Assembly: GCA_902520195.1 (NCBI GenBank)
Contig: CABYND010000002.1
Coordinates: 1 to 64,000, forward strand
From: Halieaceae bacterium
GTDB lineage: Bacteria; Pseudomonadota; Gammaproteobacteria; Pseudomonadales; Halieaceae
Direction of reading: 5' to 3'
Length of the DNA: 64,000 bases
A program made the position numbers and the translations under genes. The first letter of the stretch is position 1; each line of letters starts with the position of its first letter. The notes beneath the pieces are model-generated. The model worked only from the letters and a program-made list of their open reading frames with translations, did no database searches and was not told where the DNA came from. Positions 20,573-31,504 of the stretch are shown here, piece after piece.

Positions 20573-22411
20573 ATGTCAGAGTTTAGTTTTTCTTATTCAA
20601 TCGGTTCGCCCCCTGCACTCACAGGCGAATCCGAACCGTTGTGGAGCTTTAACAGCACCAAGGTACTGCCCTGCATAGGCGGCACAGTTACACTGCACAA
20701 TTCCCGCAATAACCAGAGCATGTTGGTGCAGAGCGAGGTGGCGCATGCGCTGAGTTTTTGCGGGCCGTTCAGAACTATGGACGCGCATCTCGAGCGCATT
20801 TTGGCGGCGATGCCACCGCTCAGGGACAACCCACAAGACGCGAGGAGCATCCTCACAAGCATCCGAGAAGCCGGATTTTTGGAACCCTCGGAAGCAGCCT
20901 GGCAACGCCTTTGCGTAGACGTCACGCCGCACGAATCGACTCCCGCGCGCGTCTTTATTCTCACCTGTGACCGCCCAGAAGCGCTCAAGCGACTATTGGG
21001 CAATCTTTGTGATAATCCGATTGACCCCGCCATCGAGAGCCTGTGGGTCATAGACGACTCGAAGCAGGCCGAGTCGCTGGGACATAACGCCGAGGTCATC
21101 GGGGCAATTAGACATCAGATTCCCGTCCCCGTGCATCACGTTGATACGGCGATGCACGAGGCGCTAATTGGCCATCTGCTAAGATTGGCACCCCAACACC
21201 AGACCAGCCTCTCGTTTTTGCTAAATACCGACCGCTGGTCAGGGATGCCCACCTACGGCAGAGCTCGTAATTTGAGCCTGCTACTCAGCGTAGGCTTCCG
21301 CGCCTTGGTTTTGGATGACGACATTCTCTTGCAGGCGATCGCCCCACCCTGTGCGACCCGCGGTCTTAAGTTGGATTCCACGAGAGGCCGGGAAGCTGCG
21401 TTTTACATCAGCCATGACGCACTGGCACAGCACGCGCTCGATACACACCACGATCCACTTATCCAAATACTCGGCAATGTTGGGCAATCGTTGGGCAACC
21501 TGATGCTCAACTCTCTCGCAGGACCAGCGGAACTTGCAGGCTGGGATGGCGAGCTGTTGAGTCGATATGGGGCTCAATCACCTGTGCTCCTCAATCAATG
21601 TGGGTCATGGGGTGACCCCGGCACCGGGGACGCTAGCTGGATATTCTTTTTGCCCGAGCAAAGCATCAAAAGCCTCATCGGCTTGGAGCAACCTCTCGAG
21701 CACCTACTCGCCGTGCGTGCCAATTGGATGGGCTACCGCGGACCAACACTCTCGGCCTATGGCTCCCTTTCGCAGCTTACGGGCTGTGATCACCACACGT
21801 TGCTGCCCCCTTACTTCCCAGCCGGGCGGGGTGAGGATGCCCTGTTTGGCATCATGCTGCAGCGCGTGCAACCGAATTCGCTGGTGTTAAGTGAGGGCTG
21901 GTCGATCCGCCATGAACCGCTCGATAACAGAGCGGATCGCGGCGACCTAAAACCGCTGAGCGTTACACCGGGCATGAGTACGTTGGCAGACTGGCTGGGC
22001 CGTGAACCCGAGGAAGAACAAGGCCTGACGCCAGCGCGCCGCTTGTTGAGCGTTGGTGACGACATCAAAAAGCTGGCTCAAATGGAGATCAATGCACTCG
22101 AGCGCCTGGTGGGTGAAAAGATCGCGAGCAAGCGCACCAGTTTATTGGGCCGTTGCACTGAGCATCTGGAGCAACTTTCAAGCATGGGTGCCTCTGCAAA
22201 TGCGACAGCGTGGTCCGACTTTTTATCCCAGTCCCAAGCGGGGTTGATTGAGGCTTTACAGAGCCCCGAACCAGCACCCGTAAGGAGCCTCCTCGAAGGC
22301 GACTCCACAACCACCGAGGCCTCCGTGAGAGAAATGGGCGATCAGTTTGCCGATGCATTGTTGGCATGGCCGGAAATTTGTGAGGCAAGCAAAGCCTTTA
22401 GGCCTGATTAG
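20573..22411 (+). CDS. GT-A-fold glycosyltransferase with N-terminal PqqD/RRE-like winged helix
   Basis: It is 612 residues, starting at the ATG at 20573. Residues about 27-105 have the pattern of a PqqD-like winged helix: a short beta hairpin, then LVQSEVAHALSFCGPF, a helix, then ARSILTSIREAGFLEPSE. Such domains in RiPP enzymes bind leader peptides. Residues about 120-430 look like a GT-A glycosyltransferase: FILTCDRPEALKRLLGNL at the start and a DxD-type VLDDDIL near 248. A long helical C-terminal part (about 470-612) follows. The donor, acceptor and even peptide binding are unproven; the RRE resemblance is by eye. It leads a run of same-strand glycan genes. Confidence 0.55.
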   Translation: MSEFSFSYSIGSPPALTGESEPLWSFNSTKVLPCIGGTVTLHNSRNNQSMLVQSEVAHALSFCGPFRTMDAHLERILAAMPPLRDNPQDARSILTSIREAGFLEPSEAAWQRLCVDVTPHESTPARVFILTCDRPEALKRLLGNLCDNPIDPAIESLWVIDDSKQAESLGHNAEVIGAIRHQIPVPVHHVDTAMHEALIGHLLRLAPQHQTSLSFLLNTDRWSGMPTYGRARNLSLLLSVGFRALVLDDDILLQAIAPPCATRGLKLDSTRGREAAFYISHDALAQHALDTHHDPLIQILGNVGQSLGNLMLNSLAGPAELAGWDGELLSRYGAQSPVLLNQCGSWGDPGTGDASWIFFLPEQSIKSLIGLEQPLEHLLAVRANWMGYRGPTLSAYGSLSQLTGCDHHTLLPPYFPAGRGEDALFGIMLQRVQPNSLVLSEGWSIRHEPLDNRADRGDLKPLSVTPGMSTLADWLGREPEEEQGLTPARRLLSVGDDIKKLAQMEINALERLVGEKIASKRTSLLGRCTEHLEQLSSMGASANATAWSDFLSQSQAGLIEALQSPEPAPVRSLLEGDSTTTEASVREMGDQFADALLAWPEICEASKAFRPD

Positions 22412-22662
22412 GCATTCTCCGCCTTTGCATCAAGCAAATCGCGGGTGCAGGCCAGCACTAAAAAATCGCCCAATCAAAGGCGGCTACCCGTGAGATGGCC
22501 AGCCAGACTCCGCGCCCAAAAAAACAGATCGCTCAGCCAATGCTCCATTACCTCACCACTACACATCGCGTGCAATGCGCCTGCACAAACAACAAATGCA
22601 AGCGGACCACCAAGTTCTTTTCAATGCCATAATCACCCTGCGTAGTTGAGCGAAAGGCGGGC

Positions 22663-25257
22663 ATGGCCCTTACTTTGTTAAGTTTTTTTGCTTTGGCAAT
22701 CGCCGGATTCGGCGTATGTCAGGCTTCGACTCGCCGACTGGGATTACCGGCCGACGCGTTGATTAATCTCGGGTTAGGATTTTTCGTGGCAATGGCGGCA
22801 GTTAGCTTCATTGTCAGCCAAAACTGGCTTCCAATTTCCACGGTGAGTCAGGGTATTTTGCTAGTCAGTTGCTGTGCGGCGGCGGTCACTGCACTCGATT
22901 TCAACCGGGGAAACCGCATAGCCCTGTCGGCTGTCATGCCCCTAGGCTCCGGGCTTAAATGGTTTAACGCTGTGTGCCTATGTTTGATCGCAGGATACTT
23001 AACGCTGATCCTGTTAAATAATATGAGCCAGCAAGTATTCCCCTGGGACGCGTTCACCACTTGGATGTTTCGTGCCAAAGCCTGGGTCACTACCGATCAG
23101 GCCGTCGACTTCGCCACATTCAATGAATGGCTGGTCAGTGGATCGGGTTTTACACTGCCCGCAGCCCACTACCCTATTTCAATATCCGCCGTTGCTGCAT
23201 TCGCTGCCGCCGTATCAGGTGGCTGGAGCGATCAAACTGCCAGCATCCCCTGGTTTACAGTGATGACCGCCAGCGCACTCATTATGGCGGGATTGTGTCG
23301 TCTTCAGACACCAAACCACTCCGTCGCAGCACTATTTGGCGCGACGCTATTGGTGACGGCGCCTCTGGTGCACTGGCACGGTGTGCTGGCAGGCTACGCG
23401 GACATCTGGGTGATGGGTACCAGCGGCATGGGGCTTGCGGGCATCTGCATATGGACACAGAGCAAAGTCCGCTCCACGCTGGCCGTGAGTTTGTTGTTGC
23501 TTGCCCTCGGGTGTTTATGGAAATCGGAGGGGTGGATTTGGCTGACGTTGGGTTGCGGAGTGGCGATGGCCTTCAATTTTTGGCCACGACGGTCCCTCTG
23601 GGGATGGATAGTTATTGCGCTGGTTGCGGTTGCGCTCGGGTTCGCTCAGCCGCTAGATCTGGGGCCACTCGGTCTATGGGGTGTGACTGAATCTGTGCTT
23701 AGCGCCGGGTGGTTCGGCGTATTTGCTGCGCGTCCCTTTAACCCCGCCCCAGCCTTTCTGGAAATGAGCATCCTGCAAGGCAATTTTTTACTCCTCGTCC
23801 CACTTTACTGCATTGCCCTGGTAACCCTTTTAATAAGGGATTTCCGCGATTATTTCGGTTACCTCCTGATGGCGTTGTGCCTGATGGCAGTGCACGTAGT
23901 GATTTTCGGGCTTTCGGAGCACTCCTTCTATGCCGAAACTGGCACCGCTATCAACAGACTCCTGTTACAGAATGTGCCCGTGTTCGTGGTCACTATCACC
24001 GCAGTCCTGCAAGCCGCGGCACCATCAACCCCACCCATGTTGAGAGACGCGCCGATAAAGGGCCCAGCAAAAACAGAGCTTATAACACAGCAATCTGCCA
24101 TCAACGACGACAAGCCCCCAAAGTGCTCAACCGCGCTATTTACTGCCACCCTGTTCATTGTGCCCCTGGTCATGGCGCTACCTCTGACTCTCGTCATGTC
24201 GTCTTTGGGCGGACCACAGAGCACTGGGACATCCACCCAAACTGTGTCGGCCGCCGAATTTCGACCCGTGGTCGGTGATCTTCACAAATCCCAGCAGGGT
24301 TATCAGTTCCGGGGTGACAATTTACCGGTTGGTGTTGCGGCGATTCCGTTGACGCATAGTAATGCGATACAACCCCGCTATGTTGTCAGCCAATCCTGGA
24401 TGCAAGCGCCAGAGAGACTGTCGTTCTACTGGATCAACAATGACGAGCCTGGTGTGCACGCCACACCGCTGCCCCTTTCAGGGTGGTCAGTTCTGGACAT
24501 GGCGGAGTATCAGGACTTTTGGCAGAGGCCGATAGCCGAAATGGGCATCCTAGCGAAGCCCCAGAATTTTAATGGGGCGGCGATAAGATCGGTGACACTC
24601 ACCGATTCGTTGCTAAACGCTATACCAGCGCTGATTCATCACTGGGTGACGCCCAGTCCGCTAAGTCACCGGCTTATCAATACCACGACAGGGCATCTGT
24701 CGGCACCCATTGCCCTTCAGAGAGTGCTGGTGGCTGCTCTTATGCTTATTGTTGTGATCGGGGTTACTTGGTGGTTACTCGCACCGGGGAGCAGAACGGC
24801 AGCGGTCCGCGGCATGTTGCTGGCCTTATCGGGCCTGTGGCTACTTGGAAGTTTTACGCACCTCAATCAGGTATCTTCAGTCATGCGAAGCCCGCCAGCG
24901 GGCGCTAATACCGCTGCTGACACGGTGAAACTCTATGGCGCGCATTTGATACCACTCATTGCGTCGGTAAAACAAAATCCAGCCCTGACAGTGGCGCCCA
25001 TGCTGATAGCAAGCCTGGATCGATTCAGCCAGTTTGAGGCTCAGCGCCTACCCTTCATGGCGTTGCCCACGAGTGCGGCCGCGATTGATGCATCAGCATT
25101 GACCGAAGTAGTGACAAACTTTTCGGGTACAGTGGTGCTGCTCGGAAAAGACGGCTCTCAGCTGCAAGAGAAAACGGCTGAGCTAGCGCGAATCTCTTCA
25201 CTTCGACCTCGCCAATCTGGAAATGGGTATGTTCTGCTGTCATCGGAGGTTGAATGA
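22663..25257 (+). CDS. Polytopic membrane protein, GT-C-type glycosyltransferase candidate
   Basis: It is 864 residues. About a dozen hydrophobic segments fill residues 1-460. After the third to fourth segment a conserved-looking loop NMSQQVFPWDAFTTWMFRAKAW carries an acidic residue early in the protein, as in GT-C enzymes that use lipid-linked donors. A soluble region (about 515-690) follows, probably periplasmic, then two more membrane segments (about 695-725 and 735-755) and a soluble end. The ribosome binding site is AAAGG. Its end overlaps the next glycosyltransferase by ATGA, so the two are coupled. An O-antigen ligase or polymerase is an alternative I cannot exclude. Confidence 0.55.
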   Translation: MALTLLSFFALAIAGFGVCQASTRRLGLPADALINLGLGFFVAMAAVSFIVSQNWLPISTVSQGILLVSCCAAAVTALDFNRGNRIALSAVMPLGSGLKWFNAVCLCLIAGYLTLILLNNMSQQVFPWDAFTTWMFRAKAWVTTDQAVDFATFNEWLVSGSGFTLPAAHYPISISAVAAFAAAVSGGWSDQTASIPWFTVMTASALIMAGLCRLQTPNHSVAALFGATLLVTAPLVHWHGVLAGYADIWVMGTSGMGLAGICIWTQSKVRSTLAVSLLLLALGCLWKSEGWIWLTLGCGVAMAFNFWPRRSLWGWIVIALVAVALGFAQPLDLGPLGLWGVTESVLSAGWFGVFAARPFNPAPAFLEMSILQGNFLLLVPLYCIALVTLLIRDFRDYFGYLLMALCLMAVHVVIFGLSEHSFYAETGTAINRLLLQNVPVFVVTITAVLQAAAPSTPPMLRDAPIKGPAKTELITQQSAINDDKPPKCSTALFTATLFIVPLVMALPLTLVMSSLGGPQSTGTSTQTVSAAEFRPVVGDLHKSQQGYQFRGDNLPVGVAAIPLTHSNAIQPRYVVSQSWMQAPERLSFYWINNDEPGVHATPLPLSGWSVLDMAEYQDFWQRPIAEMGILAKPQNFNGAAIRSVTLTDSLLNAIPALIHHWVTPSPLSHRLINTTTGHLSAPIALQRVLVAALMLIVVIGVTWWLLAPGSRTAAVRGMLLALSGLWLLGSFTHLNQVSSVMRSPPAGANTAADTVKLYGAHLIPLIASVKQNPALTVAPMLIASLDRFSQFEAQRLPFMALPTSAAAIDASALTEVVTNFSGTVVLLGKDGSQLQEKTAELARISSLRPRQSGNGYVLLSSEVE

Positions 25258-26462
25258 ACGTGTCCGCGACAGCAAAAAAAGTATTACATATCGGCAAGTA
25301 TTTTCCTCCCCATACTGGGGGCATGGAAACCTACCTTCATGATCTCATGCATGCTTTGGCAGCGCTGAACATCACCTCCTGCGCGCTGGTGCATCAGTCG
25401 AAGATCAGTCTCAGTTCCATCGAAGAATCGTTTCCAGCAAATGGCTGTGCACTGAGCATTGTCAGGGTTGCTACCTGGTGCCGATTACTCTTTACACCGA
25501 TCAGCCCCGGCCTCCCGTGGATGCTACACCGGTTAATCAAGAGAGATCAGCCGGACATGTTGCACCTACACCTGCCAAACCCTTCCGCATTTTGGGCATT
25601 GGCGATGCCATCCGCGAGACGCCTGCCATGGGTGATTCATTGGCAGTCCGATGTACTGACGGAGAGGAGCCACTGGCTTTTAAGGCTCGCCTACCAATTT
25701 TACTCACCCCTTGAGTCTGCCCTGCTAAAGCAAGCGGATAAGGTCATTGTGTCATCTCCGCCCTATCTAGCGACCAGTCAACCTCTCGCAAAGATTTCAA
25801 AAAAATGTACCGTGATACCGCTCGGTATTGATGATCGATTTGGTAGTCAAATGCAAAATGATTTGGCTGTGGTTCCTGCAAGCAGGTGCAAATCCAGTGC
25901 TACAACAGCGCAAGACCTCAACGTGTTAGCAATTGGCCGGATGACCCATTACAAGGGGTTCGACATCCTGCTGCGCGCAATCGCTCAAACCGAGGGTATT
26001 ACGCTGGACCTCGTAGGCCACGGTGAGTTGACCCGGTCACTTGAGCGTCTAACAGCTTCTCTAAACCTCTCCGCACGCGTGAGATTTCATGGTTTGCTTG
26101 ATGACAATGCGAAAGACAGGTTGTTGTCTCGTTGCGATTGCCTGTGCCTTTCCTCTACTGATCGAACCGAGTCGTTCGGTATGGTGCTGTTAGAGGCAAT
26201 GAGTGCCTCCAAACCTTGTGTGGTTTCAGACGTCGAAGGATCGGGCATGTCGTGGCTCGTGGAGGACGGTGAGACCGGTCTAGTAACGCCGGCCAATGAT
26301 GTGGACGGCCTCGCCGACGCGCTATGCCGGTTGCGAGACGACCCCGATCTTGCTCTTCGCTTGGGTTTAAAGGGTCGCGAAAAATTTCTCACAGCACTGA
26401 CTATTGAGGCCTCGGCCAAGGCGATCCGAGATCTCTATCACCGCCTGCCCTCACCCCTGTGA
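25254..26462 (+). CDS. Glycosyltransferase family 4
   Basis: It is 402 residues with a GT-B fold. The N-terminal acceptor domain opens with VLHIGKYFPPHTGGMETYLHDL, the usual GT4 glycine-rich loop. The C-terminal donor domain shows VLAIGRMTHYKGFDILLRAI and the nucleotide-sugar binding ESFGMVLLEAMSASKPCVVSD, including the EX7E motif. It is probably cytoplasmic, adding a hexose or deoxyhexose to a lipid-linked chain. The start overlaps the membrane protein before it by four bases. The sugar is unknown; the nearby gmd-rmd pair makes GDP-rhamnose a plausible donor (inference). Confidence 0.88.
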   Translation: MNVSATAKKVLHIGKYFPPHTGGMETYLHDLMHALAALNITSCALVHQSKISLSSIEESFPANGCALSIVRVATWCRLLFTPISPGLPWMLHRLIKRDQPDMLHLHLPNPSAFWALAMPSARRLPWVIHWQSDVLTERSHWLLRLAYQFYSPLESALLKQADKVIVSSPPYLATSQPLAKISKKCTVIPLGIDDRFGSQMQNDLAVVPASRCKSSATTAQDLNVLAIGRMTHYKGFDILLRAIAQTEGITLDLVGHGELTRSLERLTASLNLSARVRFHGLLDDNAKDRLLSRCDCLCLSSTDRTESFGMVLLEAMSASKPCVVSDVEGSGMSWLVEDGETGLVTPANDVDGLADALCRLRDDPDLALRLGLKGREKFLTALTIEASAKAIRDLYHRLPSPL

Positions 26463-26583
26463 CCGCCTGCGCCCGAGCATCGCCCGCTCTGCCTAATCGA
26501 TGCTAGACTCTCGCGGCTATGCCTCAGTGCTGTGTGCCGAGGGCTCGAAAAAGCGACAAAACCTCAACATAGCGCGACGGTAG

Positions 26584-27660
<1,077 letters not shown>

Positions 27661-27666
27661 GGCCCG

Positions 27667-28560
27667 TTGTCGGTGACACAGCGCGTTTTGGTAACAGGAA
27701 GCGAGGGTTTTACGGGGCGGTATGTCTGCAACGAATTTGCGGGCGCCGGCTGGGAAGTGTGGGGTGCCGGGGTGCAACCCAAGCCAGACAATCCACGGTA
27801 TCTCAATATCAACCTGCTACAACCTCAGACACTCGGACTTATTGGTGAATGCGTCCAACCCCATGTCGTGGTACACCTAGCCGCCAGTGCCTTTGTCGCG
27901 GAGGCTGATCCGAGCACTTTTTACGCCGTGAATTTACTGGGTACACGGCATCTGCTGGAGGCGCTGAGCACTGCGACAGCGCCGCCACTTTGCACGATTT
28001 TGGCAAGCTCCGCCAACGTCTACGGCAACTCCACCCTCGAGGTGCTGGAAGAAACTGCGGTGACGCAACCTGCTAATGACTATGCCGTCAGTAAATTAGC
28101 AATGGAGTATGTTGCCAAAACCTACATGGCGCGGCTCGGTATTGTGATCACGCGGCCTTTTAACTATACGGGTGTGGGTCAAGAGCCCCGGTATCTGATT
28201 CCTAAAATTGTGAATCACTTTCGAGACCGAGCGCTGCACATCGAGCTAGGCAACATCGATGTAGCGAGAGATTTTTCTGATGTCCGTGACATTGCGAGGG
28301 CTTACCGATTGCTTGCTGAAATTCAGCCGCATGGGGAAACATTTAATCTCTGCTCCGAGGAGTCCACAACCCTTGAAACCTTCATTAGCATGGCTTCAGA
28401 GATCACCGGGCATAACATCGAGGTAAGGATAAATCCTGACTTCGTCAGAGCAAACGAGGTAAAAACACTGCGCGGCTGCAGCAAAAAACTCGACAGCTTT
28501 ACGGGGCGCGCGCAGCGCTACGCCATGCGCGACACGTTGGAGTGGATGCTGCAGTGCTAA
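27667..28560 (+). CDS. rmd: GDP-6-deoxy-D-mannose reductase (GDP-D-rhamnose synthesis)
   Basis: NAD(P)-dependent epimerase/dehydratase-family protein of 297 residues with the Rossmann loop VLVTGSEGFTGRYVCNEF, the active-site pattern SSANVYG and the DYAVSKLAMEYV Tyr-Lys pair, then ITRPFNYTGVGQ and DFSDVRDIARAY. Placement directly behind gmd supports reduction of the 4-keto intermediate to GDP-D-rhamnose, as in the A-band polysaccharide pathway of Pseudomonas. The fucose synthetase Fcl is the main alternative, but the motifs and shorter length fit Rmd better. The start is either the TTG at 27667 or the GTG six bases later. Confidence 0.82.
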   Translation: MSVTQRVLVTGSEGFTGRYVCNEFAGAGWEVWGAGVQPKPDNPRYLNINLLQPQTLGLIGECVQPHVVVHLAASAFVAEADPSTFYAVNLLGTRHLLEALSTATAPPLCTILASSANVYGNSTLEVLEETAVTQPANDYAVSKLAMEYVAKTYMARLGIVITRPFNYTGVGQEPRYLIPKIVNHFRDRALHIELGNIDVARDFSDVRDIARAYRLLAEIQPHGETFNLCSEESTTLETFISMASEITGHNIEVRINPDFVRANEVKTLRGCSKKLDSFTGRAQRYAMRDTLEWMLQC

Positions 28561-29272
28561 GGGCTTGCATATAATTGAATGAGTCCTCATTGTTACCCTC
28601 CCGCTCGCCCTTGAGTGGCGTAGTTGACTTGCGAATCCGCAAATCTTTGGCCGCCCTGCTGGATGAATGTTTTTTACCAGCCCCAGCCACTCTGTAGCGT
28701 GGATTCTAGACGAGCCTAATCAGGCTGTATTTCAGAGCCAATATCTTTGCGATAGACCAGGCAATACTGCTTGCTTTCACCGCCGGCTACCGCGCAAGGG
28801 ATTGATTATGTGAAGCAGTGCAGCTCGAATCGTTTCGTTCACTTTCTAAGCAATAAAATCCTCGCAATCCAGACGAATCAAGACACCGACGACCGGTGAG
28901 GTTATTATTAAACTAGCTAGACCTCTTTTTATCTTTGCGAGCTAATATAGTTCAAGCTGAGAAGCGGTTTCTGGAAATCAAAAAAATGCAGAGGAATCAC
29001 AAATCGTAGGCGTCGAGAAGTAACTTATAACAATAAGCAGCGACGGAAAAGAATACGCGGCATAAAGGACTAGTAGATACGCTCGAAAAGTTGACCGACT
29101 TTCAGATCGCAATTCGTGGAAAGAAAAATCATTGGGACAGGAAGATGTTAAGTGCTTAAAAAAAAACCGCTCAAGGTTGCGGTCACTAACGGGATCTCAT
29201 CCGACCATAAGTACTCAAGAAATTTCAATGTGGGTGCTGCGCAATTAGATTTTTTGAGTGGAAGAATTTTTC
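28561..29272. other. Long AT-rich intergenic region
   Basis: About 710 bases with no convincing gene, the longest gap in the window. It is clearly AT-richer than the rmd gene before it. A small inverted repeat ACCGC/GCGGT at 29166-29183 lies next to a run of nine A (29158-29166), which on the minus strand would read as a weak intrinsic terminator although no minus-strand gene precedes it. The gap marks a composition change between the sugar-nucleotide genes and the TPR genes and may be a junction of separately acquired blocks (inference). Confidence 0.45.
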
Positions 29273-31432
29273 ATGCTGCAGCAGCGGTCACTTGATTCAA
29301 ACCTCGAATCAACAAAATTTGAGCCCACCGTGACAACAGAAAATGAAGATTTATTGCAAGATGCAATCGCTGCGCACCAAGGAGGCGATCTAAATAAGGC
29401 TGAGCAGTTGTACCGCGCAATCCTAGGCATTCAGCCATCCCACCCTGACGCCAACCATAACCTAGGGGTATTAAACCTATCCCTTAACAAAGTGGAGTTG
29501 GCTCTGCCTCTTTTTCATACGGCGTTGAGAGTCAATCAAGCTTCAGAGCAATATTGGCTAAGCTACATAGACGCGCTAATCAAGCTAAACCGCCTGGACG
29601 AAGCTAGAGCCGCTGTGGCAGCTGCAAAAACACATAAGGTTTCTGGTAGCCGGTTAGATGCAAAGGCAGCAACATTAGCAAAGTTACAACCGCAACCTGA
29701 GCCAGCAGATTTTCGTTTGGGTGAGTCGTTGCCGTCGGGCAACAGGGAAGTCGCTAGCGCTGAGCAGCCTGTATCCATGGGGAAAGCTGTGATGCCTGCA
29801 GCTGATCGAATACACGAGCTCCTAGTTCTATATCAAAGAGGCCGACTCCAGGAAGCAGGAGAAAAAGCCCGATGTTTGTCACTTGAATTGCCAGAACACC
29901 CATTTCCTTGGAAGGTTTTGGGTGCAATATACGCTCAATCTGGCCAGTTCGAGGAGGCACTCCGAGTAAATCATCAGGCCGTGAAACTAAGTCCTAGTGA
30001 CCATGAGGCACTTAACAATCTCGGAATCGTGCAAAAAGATTTAGGCATGTTTCAGGATTCGAGAAGATCTCTAGAGACCGCAATCAAAATCAAAGATGAC
30101 TTCGCAGAAGCCTACAGTAATTTAGGCAACACACTCTTTGAGTTGAGGCTGTTTGACGAGGCCCAGAAAAGCCTTAAAAAAGCAGTAAAAATAAGGCCTG
30201 ATCTAGCTGACGCACATTACAATTTGGGAAGAGCTACGCAAGAGTTAGGCGAAATAGAACGCGCCGAGCTCCATTATGAGCGAGCTCTTTCTATCAATCC
30301 ACAGCATGCCAACGCGCTTCTTAATTTAGGCACTGCTCTGCAGCAGCAAAACAAGCTGGGGCAAGCACGAAGTAGATACAACCAATCTCTGGCCATTCAG
30401 CCTGATTTGGCGGCAGCCCATCGGCAGCTTGCAAACATAAAAAGATTTAAATCAAAGGATTCTCAATTCAAAACGATGCGCAATTTGCAAAGGAGTGGGA
30501 ACCTTGCAGAGAGAGATATGTGTCATATCAATTTTGCATTAGCCAAGGCCTATGAAGACTTGGGAGATTTGGAATTGGCTTACAAGCACTATCTCGAGGG
30601 GAATGCTCTTCGCAAAAGGGAATTGCAATATGAACCAAGTACTGAAGAAGTGTTTTTCAACTGTCTTAAAAACACTTTTAGGAATCTTCAAGAAATAAGG
30701 CTGCGTCTTCCACAAACAGATATCAGTCCAGTCCCAATCTTTGTTCTTGGTATGCCTAGATCAGGAACATCCATAGTAGAGCAAATAATTGGCTGTCATT
30801 CTCAAGTTTTCGCCGCTGGAGAAGTATCCTACGCTAAAAATCTAGGCCGAGATCTTGCGTCAGGCGCGAAGGAAAGTTCAGAGAAAGCGTTAATAGACTT
30901 TAGGGAAAATTACCTTTTCCATTTGCGCAACAAGTCAGGAGGTTTACCGCGGGTCACAGACAAGATGCCCCATAACTTCCATTACATTGGTTTAATCTCT
31001 CTTACCATCCCCGAGGCAAAGATTGTCCACGTTCATCGACACCCCGCTGCGGTGTGTTGGGGCAACTTCAAGCAGTTTTTTGAAAATCCAGGGCTTGGCT
31101 ATAGTTACGGACTTCAAAGTATCGCTCAATATTACAAGCTATATTTTGACCTCATGAACTTTTGGTTTCACTCGTCACCTCATGACATTTTTAATCTACA
31201 GTACGAAAAGCTTACAACTGATCAAGAGTCTGTAACACGGCAACTGCTAAATTATTTGGAGCTACCATGGGAGGACGAGTGTCTAGAACCCCATAAAAAT
31301 AATCGCATAGTGAGAACTGCATCCAACCTTCAGGTGCGGAAAAAAATTTACCAAGGCAGTTCTCGGAAATGGAAGCTTTACGAACCCTATCTAGCAGGAA
31401 TTTTTAATGATTTACCTGAGTTCTCGACTTAA
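29273..31432 (+). CDS. TPR-repeat sulfotransferase (paralogue 1)
   Basis: About 719 residues from the ATG at 29273, preceded by GGAAG. Residues about 25-90 form an N-terminal TPR module (AIAAHQGGDLNKAEQLYRAIL, then DANHNLGVLNLS) shared with the two other TPR proteins of the island. After a linker come about six to seven TPR units (about 180-385). The C-terminal domain (about 435-700) is a sulfotransferase: the 5' phosphosulfate loop FVLGMPRSGTSIVEQ binds PAPS, and VHVHRHPAAVCWGN fits the 3' phosphate motif. It probably transfers sulfate to a glycan or protein hydroxyl; the acceptor is unknown. Codon use is AT-rich compared with flanking core genes. Confidence 0.85.
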   Translation: MLQQRSLDSNLESTKFEPTVTTENEDLLQDAIAAHQGGDLNKAEQLYRAILGIQPSHPDANHNLGVLNLSLNKVELALPLFHTALRVNQASEQYWLSYIDALIKLNRLDEARAAVAAAKTHKVSGSRLDAKAATLAKLQPQPEPADFRLGESLPSGNREVASAEQPVSMGKAVMPAADRIHELLVLYQRGRLQEAGEKARCLSLELPEHPFPWKVLGAIYAQSGQFEEALRVNHQAVKLSPSDHEALNNLGIVQKDLGMFQDSRRSLETAIKIKDDFAEAYSNLGNTLFELRLFDEAQKSLKKAVKIRPDLADAHYNLGRATQELGEIERAELHYERALSINPQHANALLNLGTALQQQNKLGQARSRYNQSLAIQPDLAAAHRQLANIKRFKSKDSQFKTMRNLQRSGNLAERDMCHINFALAKAYEDLGDLELAYKHYLEGNALRKRELQYEPSTEEVFFNCLKNTFRNLQEIRLRLPQTDISPVPIFVLGMPRSGTSIVEQIIGCHSQVFAAGEVSYAKNLGRDLASGAKESSEKALIDFRENYLFHLRNKSGGLPRVTDKMPHNFHYIGLISLTIPEAKIVHVHRHPAAVCWGNFKQFFENPGLGYSYGLQSIAQYYKLYFDLMNFWFHSSPHDIFNLQYEKLTTDQESVTRQLLNYLELPWEDECLEPHKNNRIVRTASNLQVRKKIYQGSSRKWKLYEPYLAGIFNDLPEFST

Positions 31433-31504
31433 TAAATAGAAAAAATCGCATTAGGTGAGAGTATAGAATTCGCAAGAAATGCCACCGTCGCACCTCCTCC
31501 ACAC

